Positions 34,505 through 45,400 of a DNA stretch of 64,000 bases are shown here, piece by piece. This DNA is from Adineta ricciae (lineage: Eukaryota; Rotifera; Eurotatoria; Adinetida; Adinetidae). Each line of letters begins with the position of its first letter. The stretch's first letter is position 1. The position numbers and the translations under genes were made by a program. The stretch spans positions 372,001-436,000 of the forward strand of contig CAJNOJ010000030.1 in NCBI GenBank assembly GCA_905250025.1, given 5' to 3'. The notes under the pieces were generated by a model, which was not told the DNA's origin, did no database searches, and worked only from the letters and a program-made list of their open reading frames with translations.

Positions 34505-35833
34505 CAAAATCTTCATTTTGTTCGTTTTTAAATATATGTATTTTATAAAGAAAAAACAGATCAGTTACTTTTAATAAACAGGGCACAAGCTTTTTCTAAA
34601 GCGATGAACATTGCTGGACTTTTACTAATCAAGCATTGATCAGTATCAAAATCTATTACATCTCGATCAGATAAGAATCCGGATTTTCCGCTTCGATAGC
34701 TTATAGATACACGTCGAAAAAGTCGTTTTTTTTGTCATCAGTGTACGACTAACTAAGCAGTTTATAGTTTTGTCACTTTGAACAGATCTCATTTGAAAAC
34801 GGAACTCAACGGGAGTATGTCCTACGCAAAAAGAAATTTAATTGAAGGCGAATCTGTTATTTTTGTGTGCGACTTTTCTATAACATCAACTGAAAGACAA
34901 CATATGATAAGAATGAATGAATATCTGTCATTTTTATGATCTTTCGTGTGCAGCACATATGATAACTGTCAAGAAAACATCTGTCATTTGAAGGTATTCG
35001 GAAATGATAAGTTTTCTTTTCTGTTTCAATCTGTCAGATAAAATCTTTTGGTGATTGTGTTTCATGACGATATCTTCTTCGATATATAAAGATCATTTTT
35101 GACAGATGGAAGTTTGACTGAAAAGAAAACACGTCGATAAAAACGGAAATTGGCTGCTTTGTACGAGTTCCGGAATAAAAGTCGACTGATCGAAGATCAA
35201 TTTGGAAATATATCTACAAGTGAAAGTTTCTCATTGAGACTTCGCCTGGTTACAGTCTATGTTTCGGTTCGCTAAGGCATATTCAGGCAGAAAACAGAAC
35301 AGTCTATTATAACGAAAATGATTAATGTGAAAGAATTGTTTTCAACAGATAATATGTCGATGTTCTGTTTAATTTCTGACGTTGTAATAGGAAGTCGTGC
35401 AATAATTTATTTGGAAAACTTATCTATTTCATTATTGAATGAGAAACAAGCAGTTCGTAATAACAATAATCATTGTCAGTGAATGGATTTGTTTCTACAT
35501 GAATGTTGTGGATGACAGGAGATGTAAAGGATACTCTTAGTCAGAGAAAAATCGGAGTAACAGTCAAACATCGACATGACAAATAAAAAAAGAGAACTTC
35601 TTATTCTTGAAGGATGGATGTCAAAAAAACGAGAAAGAAAGAAAAAATGATTCGTCGGAAGAAGAAGAAGACGAAGAAGTAATGCGTATTATTTTTATAA
35701 AAAAAAAAGGGGAAGAGAGCTTTTCTCATCTACTTCTTAACTATCTCTGACAGCTTCGTTAGCAACCATATAGAAGAACAGAAACAACTATATTAATATC
35801 TAATTTAGACTGTTTGTTTACACTTTCAATAGA
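34505..35833. other. Intergenic region downstream of the ATOH8-like gene
   Basis: About 1.3 kb without a coding exon. It includes a duplicated motif module at about 34901-34990 (separate finding) and a purine-rich stretch at about 35580-35720. It ends in the upstream region of the Ly6-type gene. Confidence 0.5.
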
Positions 35834-36418
35834 ATGCAGTTGTATGTTTCTATTAATAAATGGCTCATCTCGATTGTTTTACAATGTTCCCTGGTCATCA
35901 AACTTGCATCAAGTCAAGGTATATCGTGCTTTCAATGCATGACCACAGATCCTAATAATGATTCATGTCAAGATCCGTTTTCTTCACTACTGAATCCAAT
36001 TCAAACAAATTGTCAAGTAAGTTTAGTTCGACGAAAGTGAAAAAACTAAAGTCTGAGGTATTCAATCTAGGCTACATCGGTAGGTAAAAATGGTACATTT
36101 CCTGCCCGATTCTGTGTGAAAATTGTTGGCCGTGTTACAAGTGTTGATAGCGATGCTAATGCCTCGTACTTGAATGCGATTATCTACTATCGTTCATGTT
36201 TAGTTGACAATATTATGGATTCGACGAAAGCTCTAGAATCATCTGGCAACTTTCGTCTGAAAGGTTTTCAATCTATGACTGGATCGATACGATTACAAGG
36301 TTACATGGGACTGTGTTCAATCGATGGTTGTAATCGCGCACGAGAATTTACTTCATCACTGTCAGTAATCATCTTTGTTTTGTTCTTTATGAAGTTTATC
36401 AGTGCTTTTGAATACTAA
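35834..36418 (+). CDS. Ly6/uPAR-type GPI-anchored protein
   Basis: Two exons, 35834-36016 and 36071-36418, encode 176 residues. An N-terminal signal peptide (SIVLQCSLVIKLASSQG) is followed by a three-finger-type Cys pattern: ISCFQCMTTDP, DSCQDPF, TNCQ, RFCVKIVGRV, YRSCLVD, and the closing MGLCSIDGCNRA. The CN of DGCN is the usual Ly6 ending. A hydrophobic tail (SSLSVIIFVLFFMKFI) fits a GPI signal. The arrangement resembles arthropod quiver/sleepless and related Ly6 proteins, which modulate ion channels and receptors at the cell surface; which relative it is cannot be settled. A splice acceptor (CAATAG) ends at 35832, one base before the ATG. An AATAAA occurs at 36475. Confidence 0.83.
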
Positions 36419-36474
36419 AAGTATGTAGATGAATGAGAGATTCTTTCACTTCACTATTTTTGTTCTATATTTTT

Positions 36475-36480
36475 AATAAA
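36475..36480 (+). promoter_or_regulatory. Polyadenylation signal
   Basis: AATAAA 57 nt after the Ly6-type gene's stop, in the 440-nt convergent spacer before MCM10. The remainder of 36419-36857 shows nothing else. Confidence 0.55.
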
Positions 36481-36857
36481 AATATCGACATGTTGATGTT
36501 TAGATGGAGTTTAGTCGAAATGGAAATCTAGGCGGAGGATCATGGAAGGCATCAGAAAAGAATTATAATGAAACATTATTTACGCTTCGCTTAGTAGATT
36601 ATTTATGCTTATTCAAGAAAACCTCGGTTTTGCTTTTCAACGAAAGAGGAAGTAAAATTTGTTAATGAGCGTCGTTTTAGAATAAAAAATACACGTTTTC
36701 TCACAGCACTTCTTTATCATCGAGTTGAGTGGAAGAAAGCATCAATTTCTTCTCGTAATGAATATTTTGGATTTGTGTACGGAATGCATTGCAAAAGGAT
36801 AAAAGATACATGTATACATGATTATTTCATATTGAAAAACAGATCATAACAAGCTAT

Positions 36858-39108
36858 TCAATCAATAACAGAAGGTAGTTTTTCATAACTAATGAATGAA
36901 TTCAGAAATTTTTCTTCTTCACCACGTAATAATAAGATTTCATCATCAAATTTCGCACCGTGCCGTTCGCGAATAAGAGCCGTACGACGAAAGCCTTTCA
37001 GACTATGACAATTTGTACAATTTTCCACTGGATATTGAGACCAAGTGAAAACACGTTTATGACATTCGATACATTCGAAAAATTTCTGTTTGACTTCGCA
37101 AATTTTCACGTAATGTTGTTTTTGTTTGCAGAGAATCGATTGTTTGTATGCTGTGTATTGACATTGTCGGCAAATGACAACTTTGATATCACGTTCCATA
37201 ACTTGAAGTAGTTTTTCTTCAATGTCTTCTTTTTTCTTATAACGTTCGAAGATTTCATCAAGTGTTAACTGACTATAAAGATCAGCATGAGCAGATTTCA
37301 TATTCATAATGTCAGTAAAACGTTGTTTGACATTGATTGGCTCGCTCGTGTTCGAAATTTTCAGGCGTTTTGGTGAGAGATTCGCGGAATCCGAGTCCGT
37401 ATTCGATCGTTTCGAAGGAGGAGAAGATACATCAGCCGAAATCAACGACTGACCTTTGTTTGGCATTATCTGTTTTTGTGCCAGACGTTGTTTGAGTATA
37501 TCAATGGCACGTTGTTTAGCACTGTTGATTGCTTCAGAACTGGCTGGTTTGGCTAAATCAACGAACTGTTTCGGTGCAGATACTTAAATAGAAATGTAGG
37601 ATAGTATTTGATTTCTTAGACATATCGATGACACTTACGCTGTATGTCCTTCGTTTGCTTTACAGCGATACTTTTGAGCAAATCGACTTTTTGTGATTCT
37701 GGTGCTATGGGAGTTTCACTGGCTGCCATTGGATACGACCGGATTTGCGTTGAGGCATCCACTTCATCTCGATATTTGGTTTCATCATAGGTAACACGTT
37801 TTGTTTTACCACTTGCCTGTCTAGCTTGATACAGTTCACGAACATCAGCAATGGAATCACCTAAGCCTAAAGCCACAAGGATGGAGAATAAATGAAACAT
37901 ACCAATTACCTTTGGTTTCTTCACTTCTTACACACATCAGTGGATCATCTTCAATACCCAACATCACAAGCATAGATTTTTCTTTGCTATTAAGTTCGTT
38001 TCCATTGTCTTTTGTTGACGTATTCTTTTTCTTAACCATTGACTTCGACGAATTTGTTGACCATGATGAACCATACCCTCCACCACCGCTCCCACTACCG
38101 ATCGAAGCAAATTTTTGTGGTACATATGAACCGGTACTTTGTAAATTCATTCTCGACATATTGCCGGCATTGAATTTATTATTATTTCGTTGACCACTCT
38201 TATGTATCTGATTTGCATGTGTGACACAATATTCGCAAGCATGTCGATCGATTAGCATCTTACATTGTTCGCCAGATTTTGTTTTTGCTTTACATTGGCC
38301 TAGATCAGGATTTGAACCAAGTATGCAAAGGCTTCGCTCGTGTTTGATTGACAGTTGACCAGACTTTTTCGTATCACCATTATAAATCAGTACTACACTA
38401 GATAGTACCGTTTTCCATAATGACTGATGTGCGTCACCGAATAAAAACATATTTATCGTCACTTTAAAGTCTGTAAGACGCCAAATGCTATATGTTGAGC
38501 CGTTACTCGCTTGTTTAACATCAGATTTATGAGCTAGAACAGCCATAGTACACCATTCGGCAGGCATTGGCGATGGTTGTTTTTCGATTTCAGATAGACG
38601 AACAAATTTCGTTGATGTTAGCTTAGTTTTGATCTCTGCTGGTGTGTAGTTCATTGTACCAATACGAATGTGCGTCGATGGTTCGATGTAAACCGACGGT
38701 GTGATCATTGATTGAGTTGTCAATCCAGTTGATAATGTAGAGGATATCGCTTTTTTCGACGCTTGCGCTGTACTAAAAGAAATCGATTAGATAACTGTGA
38801 GCTGACTCTCGATGATAATTTGGATCGTACTTAGATTTTTTACTTCCGAATAAATCGCCCATGTCTTTGTCCGAAAATTTATACGTGGCAGATTTTTCTG
38901 TAGTAGCAGTAGTAACTGCTGTTGAGGGTGTATCAACTAATGCATATGTTAACTGAATTAATTGATCTGGCGTCATTTTTTCGGCGCATTCAGCAAATGA
39001 TAACTCCGATGTAGAAGGTTTATCGATTGGGATGTCTTCAATTTCTTCTTGTTGGTCATCTTCAGCAAGTATCGCTGCTAATTCGTCTTCGTCAATTTCG
39101 TTTTCCAT
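36858..39108 (-). CDS. MCM10: Minichromosome maintenance protein 10
   Basis: DNA replication initiation factor that binds CMG helicase, DNA and polymerase alpha. Four exons, 39108-38831, 38772-37910, 37866-37639 and 37582-36858, close exactly to 697 residues. The N-terminal acidic region is ENEIDEDELAAILAEDD. The OB-fold core includes FVRLSEIEKQPSPMPAEWCT, YSIWRLTDFKVTINMFLFGD and VVLIYN. The CCCH zinc finger follows directly: LCILGSNPDLGQCKAKTKSG, then EQCKMLIDRHACEYCVTH. The C-terminal domain has a double CxxC ribbon: VICRQCQYTA, FFECIECHKRVF, NCTNCHSLKGF and a basic region. It is shorter than vertebrate MCM10, mainly by a shorter N-terminus. Exon 1 ends at a GTACGA donor. Confidence 0.94.
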
Positions 39109-39714
39109 TTTATGTCAAATAAATACCTCTGTTCATTCATTCATTCATTCGAGCGTTGAATATTTAAAAAGCCAATCGTCGATAATAACTAGCCTTCAAT
39201 GCCATCTATTGTTATTGTACATATAACTTCTCGGACTCTACGTAATGAATCGATTTGTTTGTTTACTATTATTTCATTTGGAAGAATACTAAGCGTGAAA
39301 GATTGCATCGAAGATCAGAGTAGGTTTTATTCGTTTCATTGGATAAAACCTTAGTCGTTTCTTCAAAAATCATTGTTAAAGATATTTCAAATCGAAGGTT
39401 TTCTTCGATTGTCTTTTGCTACCATAGAATCCAATTCAGAAAGATACCTCTCTCCTTGGAGACCTATCTCCTATCTTTCTACTTTCAGTAGCAACATGAA
39501 CGTATGCATTCATTTCTATGAATAAGCAAGTTTATTCTTAAATGAATAAATGATAGTACAGGTTATTTTTCTTTTCGAAAACAAACAGAGGTGAATGCCT
39601 AGACTGATGTCCATTGAAGCAAGGAGAGAGAGAGAAACAAAGAGGCCTAAATGGATGCTTTTTCTTCCAAAAATTCATTCTATGAAGTTCAAAATTAGCA
39701 TCCAACATTGATTG
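39109..39714. other. Intergenic stretch between MCM10 and the TMEM163-like gene
   Basis: About 600 nt with the MCM10 upstream region and the 3' UTR of the next minus-strand gene. It contains an ATTC microsatellite (four to five units near 39133-39152). Nothing coding. Confidence 0.5.
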
Positions 39715-40500
39715 TTACGTGCCAATATCATAATTAGTTGCTTTGATTCCGCTCAACACTATGGCATCTTCATCCGTTTCTTCTAACATCTTTTTTACCT
39801 TTCCTTCTCGAATTTTCCGTTCGTATTCAGTGTTCATGATTGTGATTGAATCTAGAATTAACTTTCCACCCGCAACAAACAGAAATAAAGCCATCAGTGC
39901 TTGAATCAGATCATCGAGATGTGTCACTTTGTTTATAAACACTACACGGTCCCAAATAATCAACGGTAAAACCATAATGATTCCGATGATTGAATTCAAT
40001 GTATCGAATTTTAAGGATTTCGACCGAATTTTTTTACTGATACGTATTTTAATGATCGACAACACAGTAAATACAATAATGTGAATAAATGAATAGATCA
40101 CCACCGTCCTATCTGGTCGAACGGTTGGTGGGGATATCATACTTTGTATCGCACGACTTTCAATTGCAAGAAACGATCCAATAAACAGTGCGCCAATGAC
40201 ACAGCAAGCTAATGTATCACGACGTTGACTATCTGCTATTGTTGATCCTCGTAAATGCCAAGAAACGAAACCCGTACACATTGAATCCATGAATGTATGT
40301 ACAGAATATGAGAAGCCAACGAAGGACTCTGTACGTATGCAATTAATAAAAGCGGTTACGCCCAGTGCGATGTCAACAATGAATGAAAGCACACATGACC
40401 AAAATGCAATCGGTCGTAAACGTTGAAATTCTTCGGGATTGATTGGATCGAGTTGTAAAGGGTTGTTTCGGGAAGAGTCTGTCTGAGGAAAACCATTCAT
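39715..40500 (-). CDS. TMEM163-like: TMEM163-like six-helix zinc transporter (CDF-related)
   Basis: Single-exon gene, 261 residues with about six membrane helices: FWSCVLSFIVDIALGVTAFI, the VHTFMDSMCTGF region, LACCVIGALFIGSFLAIE, VVIYSFIHIIVFTVLSIIKI, FDTLNSIIGIIMVLPLIIW and LIQALMALFLFVAGGKLILD. Spacing matches TMEM163, a zinc-exporting relative of CDF/ZnT transporters of synaptic vesicles, lysosomes and plasma membrane. Helix 2 carries HxxxD (HTFMD) where vertebrate TMEM163 has DxxxD and CDF proteins use HxxxD. Helix 5 has DTLNS, matching the family's D-x-x-N. The basic SKKIRSKSLKFD loop lies before helix 5. The name rests on layout and motifs, so a related multi-pass protein remains possible. 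Confidence 0.78.
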   Translation of the reverse strand: MNGFPQTDSSRNNPLQLDPINPEEFQRLRPIAFWSCVLSFIVDIALGVTAFINCIRTESFVGFSYSVHTFMDSMCTGFVSWHLRGSTIADSQRRDTLACCVIGALFIGSFLAIESRAIQSMISPPTVRPDRTVVIYSFIHIIVFTVLSIIKIRISKKIRSKSLKFDTLNSIIGIIMVLPLIIWDRVVFINKVTHLDDLIQALMALFLFVAGGKLILDSITIMNTEYERKIREGKVKKMLEETDEDAIVLSGIKATNYDIGT

Positions 40501-40773
40501 TGCTATGCAAGAATTTCATTAACATTCAACTAAAAACAAGTTTCTCTTTGATTACCTCTATAATTTCTCTACATAACATGTATGTATACAAATGTATCGA
40601 TGCACGCAGATACTCTTTTTTGATATTGCAAGGAAGAAACGAGTAAATCGTTCAACCGAAACTATCATGGTAGGCGAGCGTGCTTTTTTTCTCTTTTTAA
40701 TCGATGCAGAAGAAAGAAAAAGTCGATATGACACATTGATAGAAGCATACATATCAATAGAAAGAGAAAAAAT

Positions 40774-41520
40774 TTATAGTTGTTTAGCAAGTAATTGACA
40801 GCGATCATGTTCTCCGGCTAAATTAGCTAGACGAATGGCGTCGTATTTCGTGTAAATGATTTCATTGTAGATTTGGAAACCTTGCTTACGAAAAGCTTTC
40901 GCCGAATAAAGACTTGTTGCTTCTGAGAAAGCACCTTGGAGATGGAATTCGGTTTTAGCACGTTCTAAACTGGCATGAATTAGCTTTTCCGTCAGGCGTA
41001 GACCGCGATAATTTGCATCGATGGCAATAATAACCACGTGTAGTAGACGATCAGCGTTCATCTCTTTGAACAAATCAAGCGTGCCATGAGCGTGCTGGAG
41101 AACATTCAAAATAAATCGTAGTTTTTCCGACCGAAAATTCTCGATGTGAAATTTATCGATATTCTGCGAACGAGATTTGATTATATTGAGAATCACACCA
41201 ATGATCTTTTGTGTTTGAACATCAATAGTGACAAATGAACATTGATCTTCAATCGCAGTTGATATGACGAGTTCAGCAAATTCGATAGGTTCTGTTGGAA
41301 GATCAAAAGCCAGACATTTGTTCAATGGTTCATCGCGAAAGAAAGTATCCAAGACAAGTTCGAATACTTGTTCACGATGTTCAATTGTCATCACACATAT
41401 ATCGATATTCGGTGGTTCGAACCAAAGTTTCGACGACGGTGGTGTCGATGGACATGACGACGTAGAAGACACGGAATCGGAACGTTCAGTAAGACGTTGA
41501 AATACACGAGACGTATGCAT
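40774..41520 (-). CDS. GNAT N-acetyltransferase, arylalkylamine N-acetyltransferase-like
   Basis: Single exon, 248 residues, starting at ATG 41520. The N-terminal ~30 residues are Ser-rich. The fold opens with DICVMTIEHREQVFELVLDT and FFRDEPLNKCLAFDLP; the F-F-x-D-E-P-L-N element is typical of insect-type AANATs. Next come QKIIGVILNI, LLHVVIIAIDANYRG (beta-4) and LTEKLIHASLERAKTEF. The C-terminal part is AFSEATSLYSAKAFRKQGFQ, then IYTKYDAIRLANLAGEHD. The acetyl-CoA-binding loop is unusual: RGLRLT replaces the common R-x-x-G-x-G/A. A likely substrate class is biogenic amines or polyamines, by family only. The gene is 270 nt from the TMEM163-like gene on the same strand, without other signs of co-transcription. 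Confidence 0.8.
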   Translation of the reverse strand: MHTSRVFQRLTERSDSVSSTSSCPSTPPSSKLWFEPPNIDICVMTIEHREQVFELVLDTFFRDEPLNKCLAFDLPTEPIEFAELVISTAIEDQCSFVTIDVQTQKIIGVILNIIKSRSQNIDKFHIENFRSEKLRFILNVLQHAHGTLDLFKEMNADRLLHVVIIAIDANYRGLRLTEKLIHASLERAKTEFHLQGAFSEATSLYSAKAFRKQGFQIYNEIIYTKYDAIRLANLAGEHDRCQLLAKQL

Positions 41521-42477
41521 TCGAGTACTAATGAATGGTTATTAATGGAAAGACGAGAGGAAGAGAAAAACAAGAGCAGCAGTCGAAAAACTCGTCGACG
41601 AGGTTATGTTTGATTAGAGAAGAGAGATGAGCAGCTGGCATCTGAATGTGAACATCCTGAATTTGTATGTTTTCTTTTGGAAGACGACATGTAATGACAG
41701 AATCGAGAGACAATGATGGAATTTAATCTACGCCAATGTGCACAACCGGAAGAAAGATAAGATAGGAAGATAAAACTTCGGCAACATCTTTCATTGTGTT
41801 CAGAACAAGTTTTCTATTTCATGTCTCATTATAATAAGTCATCAGTCTTGGCCTTTTTCTTGAAAACCTCCAAAGACTCATCGAGATTAGTGAGTGCAAA
41901 TATACTCAAAAGACTTTTCGCATCAAATAAATCACTTGAATAGAAAAAGGCACGTCTTCTCGAGAGAGATTTCTCGACTTCTTCATAAAAATCTCTTTTA
42001 TAGAAAAAAAAATACGTATGAAAAAGAAAACATGAAATAACACAAACGGACAAAGCAAATCGATAGGGATAAAGGTATTAGTCTTTTCTTGCAAATCTAT
42101 ATATAGAACAAATGATTTTTAATAATAGAAAAACAAACAGAAAGAGAAAGAGAAAATTTTTCGACCAACTAGAGAGAAAAGAAAAAGGATGACCAAACAA
42201 TTAGATGTAGAGAAACGAGAATTGTTCTGATTGATTTGGTTGTTTGTTTTCTCTAACTCATTTCACACATCGTAGCACCTTGACTAATAAAAAAAAAAGA
42301 CAAAAATGAGTAGTTTGAGCATGCGTGCACACACAGTAGAGTATAACAAAACTACTCGATGAGAAGAAAAACGAAGAAAATATATAAAAAAATTCTCTAG
42401 CATATATGCATATAAATAAGAAGATGAATTTCTTTTTCTTCATTCAGAATTCCTTTTGTTCGATTGATTTTATTTGT
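41521..42477. other. Spacer between filamin and the GNAT gene
   Basis: About 950 nt downstream of filamin. Most is AT-rich and T/A-run rich, as in a 3' UTR. One minus-strand segment, 41829-41994, looks coding and is listed separately. Confidence 0.5.
41829..41994 (-). CDS. Orphan exon-like open segment, unassigned
   Basis: On the minus strand a pyrimidine-rich acceptor (TTTTTTTTTCTATAAAAG) is followed by an open segment with protein-like composition: DFYEEVEKSLSRRRAFFYSS, DLFDAKSLLSIFALTNLDES, LEVFKKKAKTDDLL, then stop. It is mixed charged and amphipathic, unlike surrounding T-rich frames. It could be the last exon of a small gene, an alternative terminal exon of filamin (which lies directly upstream on this strand), or chance. 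No partner exon was found. Confidence 0.25.
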
Positions 42478-45400
42478 TTAAACAACTTCGATATGCCATG
42501 GAGAACCTGGAATATGTTGATCGCCCCATTTAACAACCAACATATATTCACCTTTCTCTCGAACGGTCTAAATAACCAAGCGAAACGAATATTTACAGAT
42601 GAAATCTGGAAGAAAACGACAATACGTACATATTGAACGTTATATTGATTATTTCCAACATGTTTAACAAAAACTTCTTCACATGGATATTTCGGACCAA
42701 AGACACCTACCATTAACATTCCGTTGCCTAAACAAATGAAATTACTTAAGCATGAGATATGGAAATCATTCTTGCTCGTACCGCTATCGCGTGTATCTAC
42801 TGTAAATGTTGCCTTCTCATTTCGATAGGCTCTTAAAAGACCATCTCCATGTGCTCGTACACGACTTGCATCAGCAAATCCATAATTATTACGTGAATTC
42901 GAGACGTATGATGATGATTGTTCACGTTGTACATACGATGATGAGGTACTCAATGAGCCGATGCCACGATTGGTATTGTAACCAACACCTAAATGAAGGA
43001 GTAGTGGAAATCGATCTACGTATCAGAAATAATTACCTCCGACAAGACACTTAAATGGACTTCCAGCAATGTTAATTCCAGCAAATTTGATCGTAATGAG
43101 ATAATCTCCGGGTGCAGTTGGTGTAAAACTCACACGATAACCTAGTTTTTCACAATGGGGGATATTCAGTACAAAACTACAATATATCTACCTTCCGCGA
43201 CTTCTCTGCAATCGAGTTGAACTTTAGATGGTCCATCAACAGTGACAGCTAATGCTCCGGCACCTGCATTCATGGTATCAATTAAAAATTCACATGGATG
43301 ACCTAAAACCGGGAAAGTATTGATGGAAATATGTCCAATGTATATCAGTACCAGTTTCTCCTTGATATAGACCAGAGCCCGATGCAAATACTCGGCCGGG
43401 GTCAGCATTTGCATGACCAACAACAACACGGAACGGTGAATCAGGAATATCACGTCCATTAAAACGAACATGTACCCAGTGTACACCATTTTCTCGTGGA
43501 ACAAAGCGAATAGCATAGTGTTCTGCAATAGAAAGAAAGACCGAAAATAGCTTATCATATATCGGAATGATTGATGTTTTCTTTTCATTCATACCATCGC
43601 CCATTTCCTGTACGATACATGTATCTTCTGCTCCACTAGGTGCTGTTACTCGAGCATCAAGTCTTCCACGTGCGCCATTCACATTAACAGTGAACATGCA
43701 TGGTCGATTAACTTCATGTCCTTTAGTTTGTAGACTATGTATTGTTAATTTTTTCGCATCACCAAATGGTGAACCAATGAGAACATTGAATGGTGAATCA
43801 GGGATGTGTTCATCGTTGAATTTGATTGATACTTGATATTCACCTGGTTCAGGACATACATAAGATACACCGCATGAACCATCTTTACGATCGAAGAAGT
43901 CAATTTCAGCTTTAGCTGGACCTTCGATAGCAATGGCAAGACCACCAGCGCCTGCTTCACGCGTATAAATATTGAATTCATCTAAGATAGAATAATAAAT
44001 CGTTATTAGTTCTAGCGCATCTTTCTTTACTTGTTGAATTGACTTCTCCTCGAGCAAGGCCATTGCCGCTCGCACGAACTTTATGAGCGCCTCCACCTTG
44101 AATGGGACCAACAGTAAATTCTAGAATAAAAGTTTTCGGTGATACTACGATGGCAATAAAAAAATGCCTGCGACTTACCAAAAGGACTGCCAGGGATGTG
44201 CATATCCTTATGTTTAACACTAACTGTATGAACACCCATTTCTTTCGGGATAAATTTAATTGAATAGTTGCAATCGTCGAGATCACTAAAGAACACATCG
44301 TTATCAATGTAAACATGCGATGGAGTTTGTATTTAGCACTCAACGACCTCGAAATCTGATGATTACGCCTTTCAACAGATAAAAACTTACACAATCTCGC
44401 AGTTTTCCAAATGTCCAGATGGACTTGTAACATATGCGCTCATATCAAATGGTGATGTGCCTAAAATCGAAAGAATCCAATTTAATATGAGTTCGATCGA
44501 GTAGTTATTCGAAAAAAAAGTATTTCTCTCTAGCGCAAAAAATGAAACCTGGAGCAGCTTGAAATCGAAATCCATGAAAAAAGGGTACATCATGAACATG
44601 TTGAGATCCAGATTGTTGATGTTGTTGAACGTTAGACACATTCGTTACTTTTGAGTATGATGAAGCTGTATTCGCATACTGTTGTTGTTGTTGTTGTTGT
44701 TGATATTGTTGATGTTGTCGAAGTACTTGTGGTTTAGGTGGTAATCCAGATGGTACAGCACTTCGATATTGATTCGAATAAGTTTGTTGTTGATAGTTAA
44801 TGTTATTCATTCCACTAGTATTCTCTTGTGCAACGACGTTATGACGATCGAACAGCGAGGATGAACTCGAAGCGAGATTATTTCCCTGAGAATAGTTTCT
44901 CTCCATGTCAATGCTTTGTGATGGATAGGAAGCTGGTGATAGTGATGACGGTTGCCCCCACGTTTGTACTTGTTCTTCATGTTCACGATGTACAACAGGC
45001 TTTTCATTATTCACTTGTGACATTGAATAATGTTGAAAAGATGAACGACGTTCACCACTCGTGCTTGCTTGAAGGTTACTGCCTGGATACATTGTTTCGT
45101 TAACCAACAACTATCTGGTATCTCTAGTGGTATTTCTTCTTTTGTTGATATATGTATATGTACGTGTCTATTTCTCTTTTTTTCTCCTATAATAACACTA
45201 GCAGTTGTCTTTACATGGATACCGAAATAAACATAGATATATCCTAATCATTCGCACCACAAACGATAGTTGATGATACATAGCGAGTTCTCTCTTCTTC
45301 GTTTCTTTTTTGGCATCGTTGTCGTTGCCATCCTACTCCTCCTACGTATCTTTTATGCTGATGTCAATTGACAAACCTCGTCTATCAGAAGGATCCCACC

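Noticed and set aside
45083-45110. Start codon of a possible short filamin isoform just upstream of the Gln-rich exon
   Set aside because: The segment fits the end of an intron: the acceptor at 45083 restores phase after LKIPG, so an internal start is not needed. An alternative promoter is not excluded.
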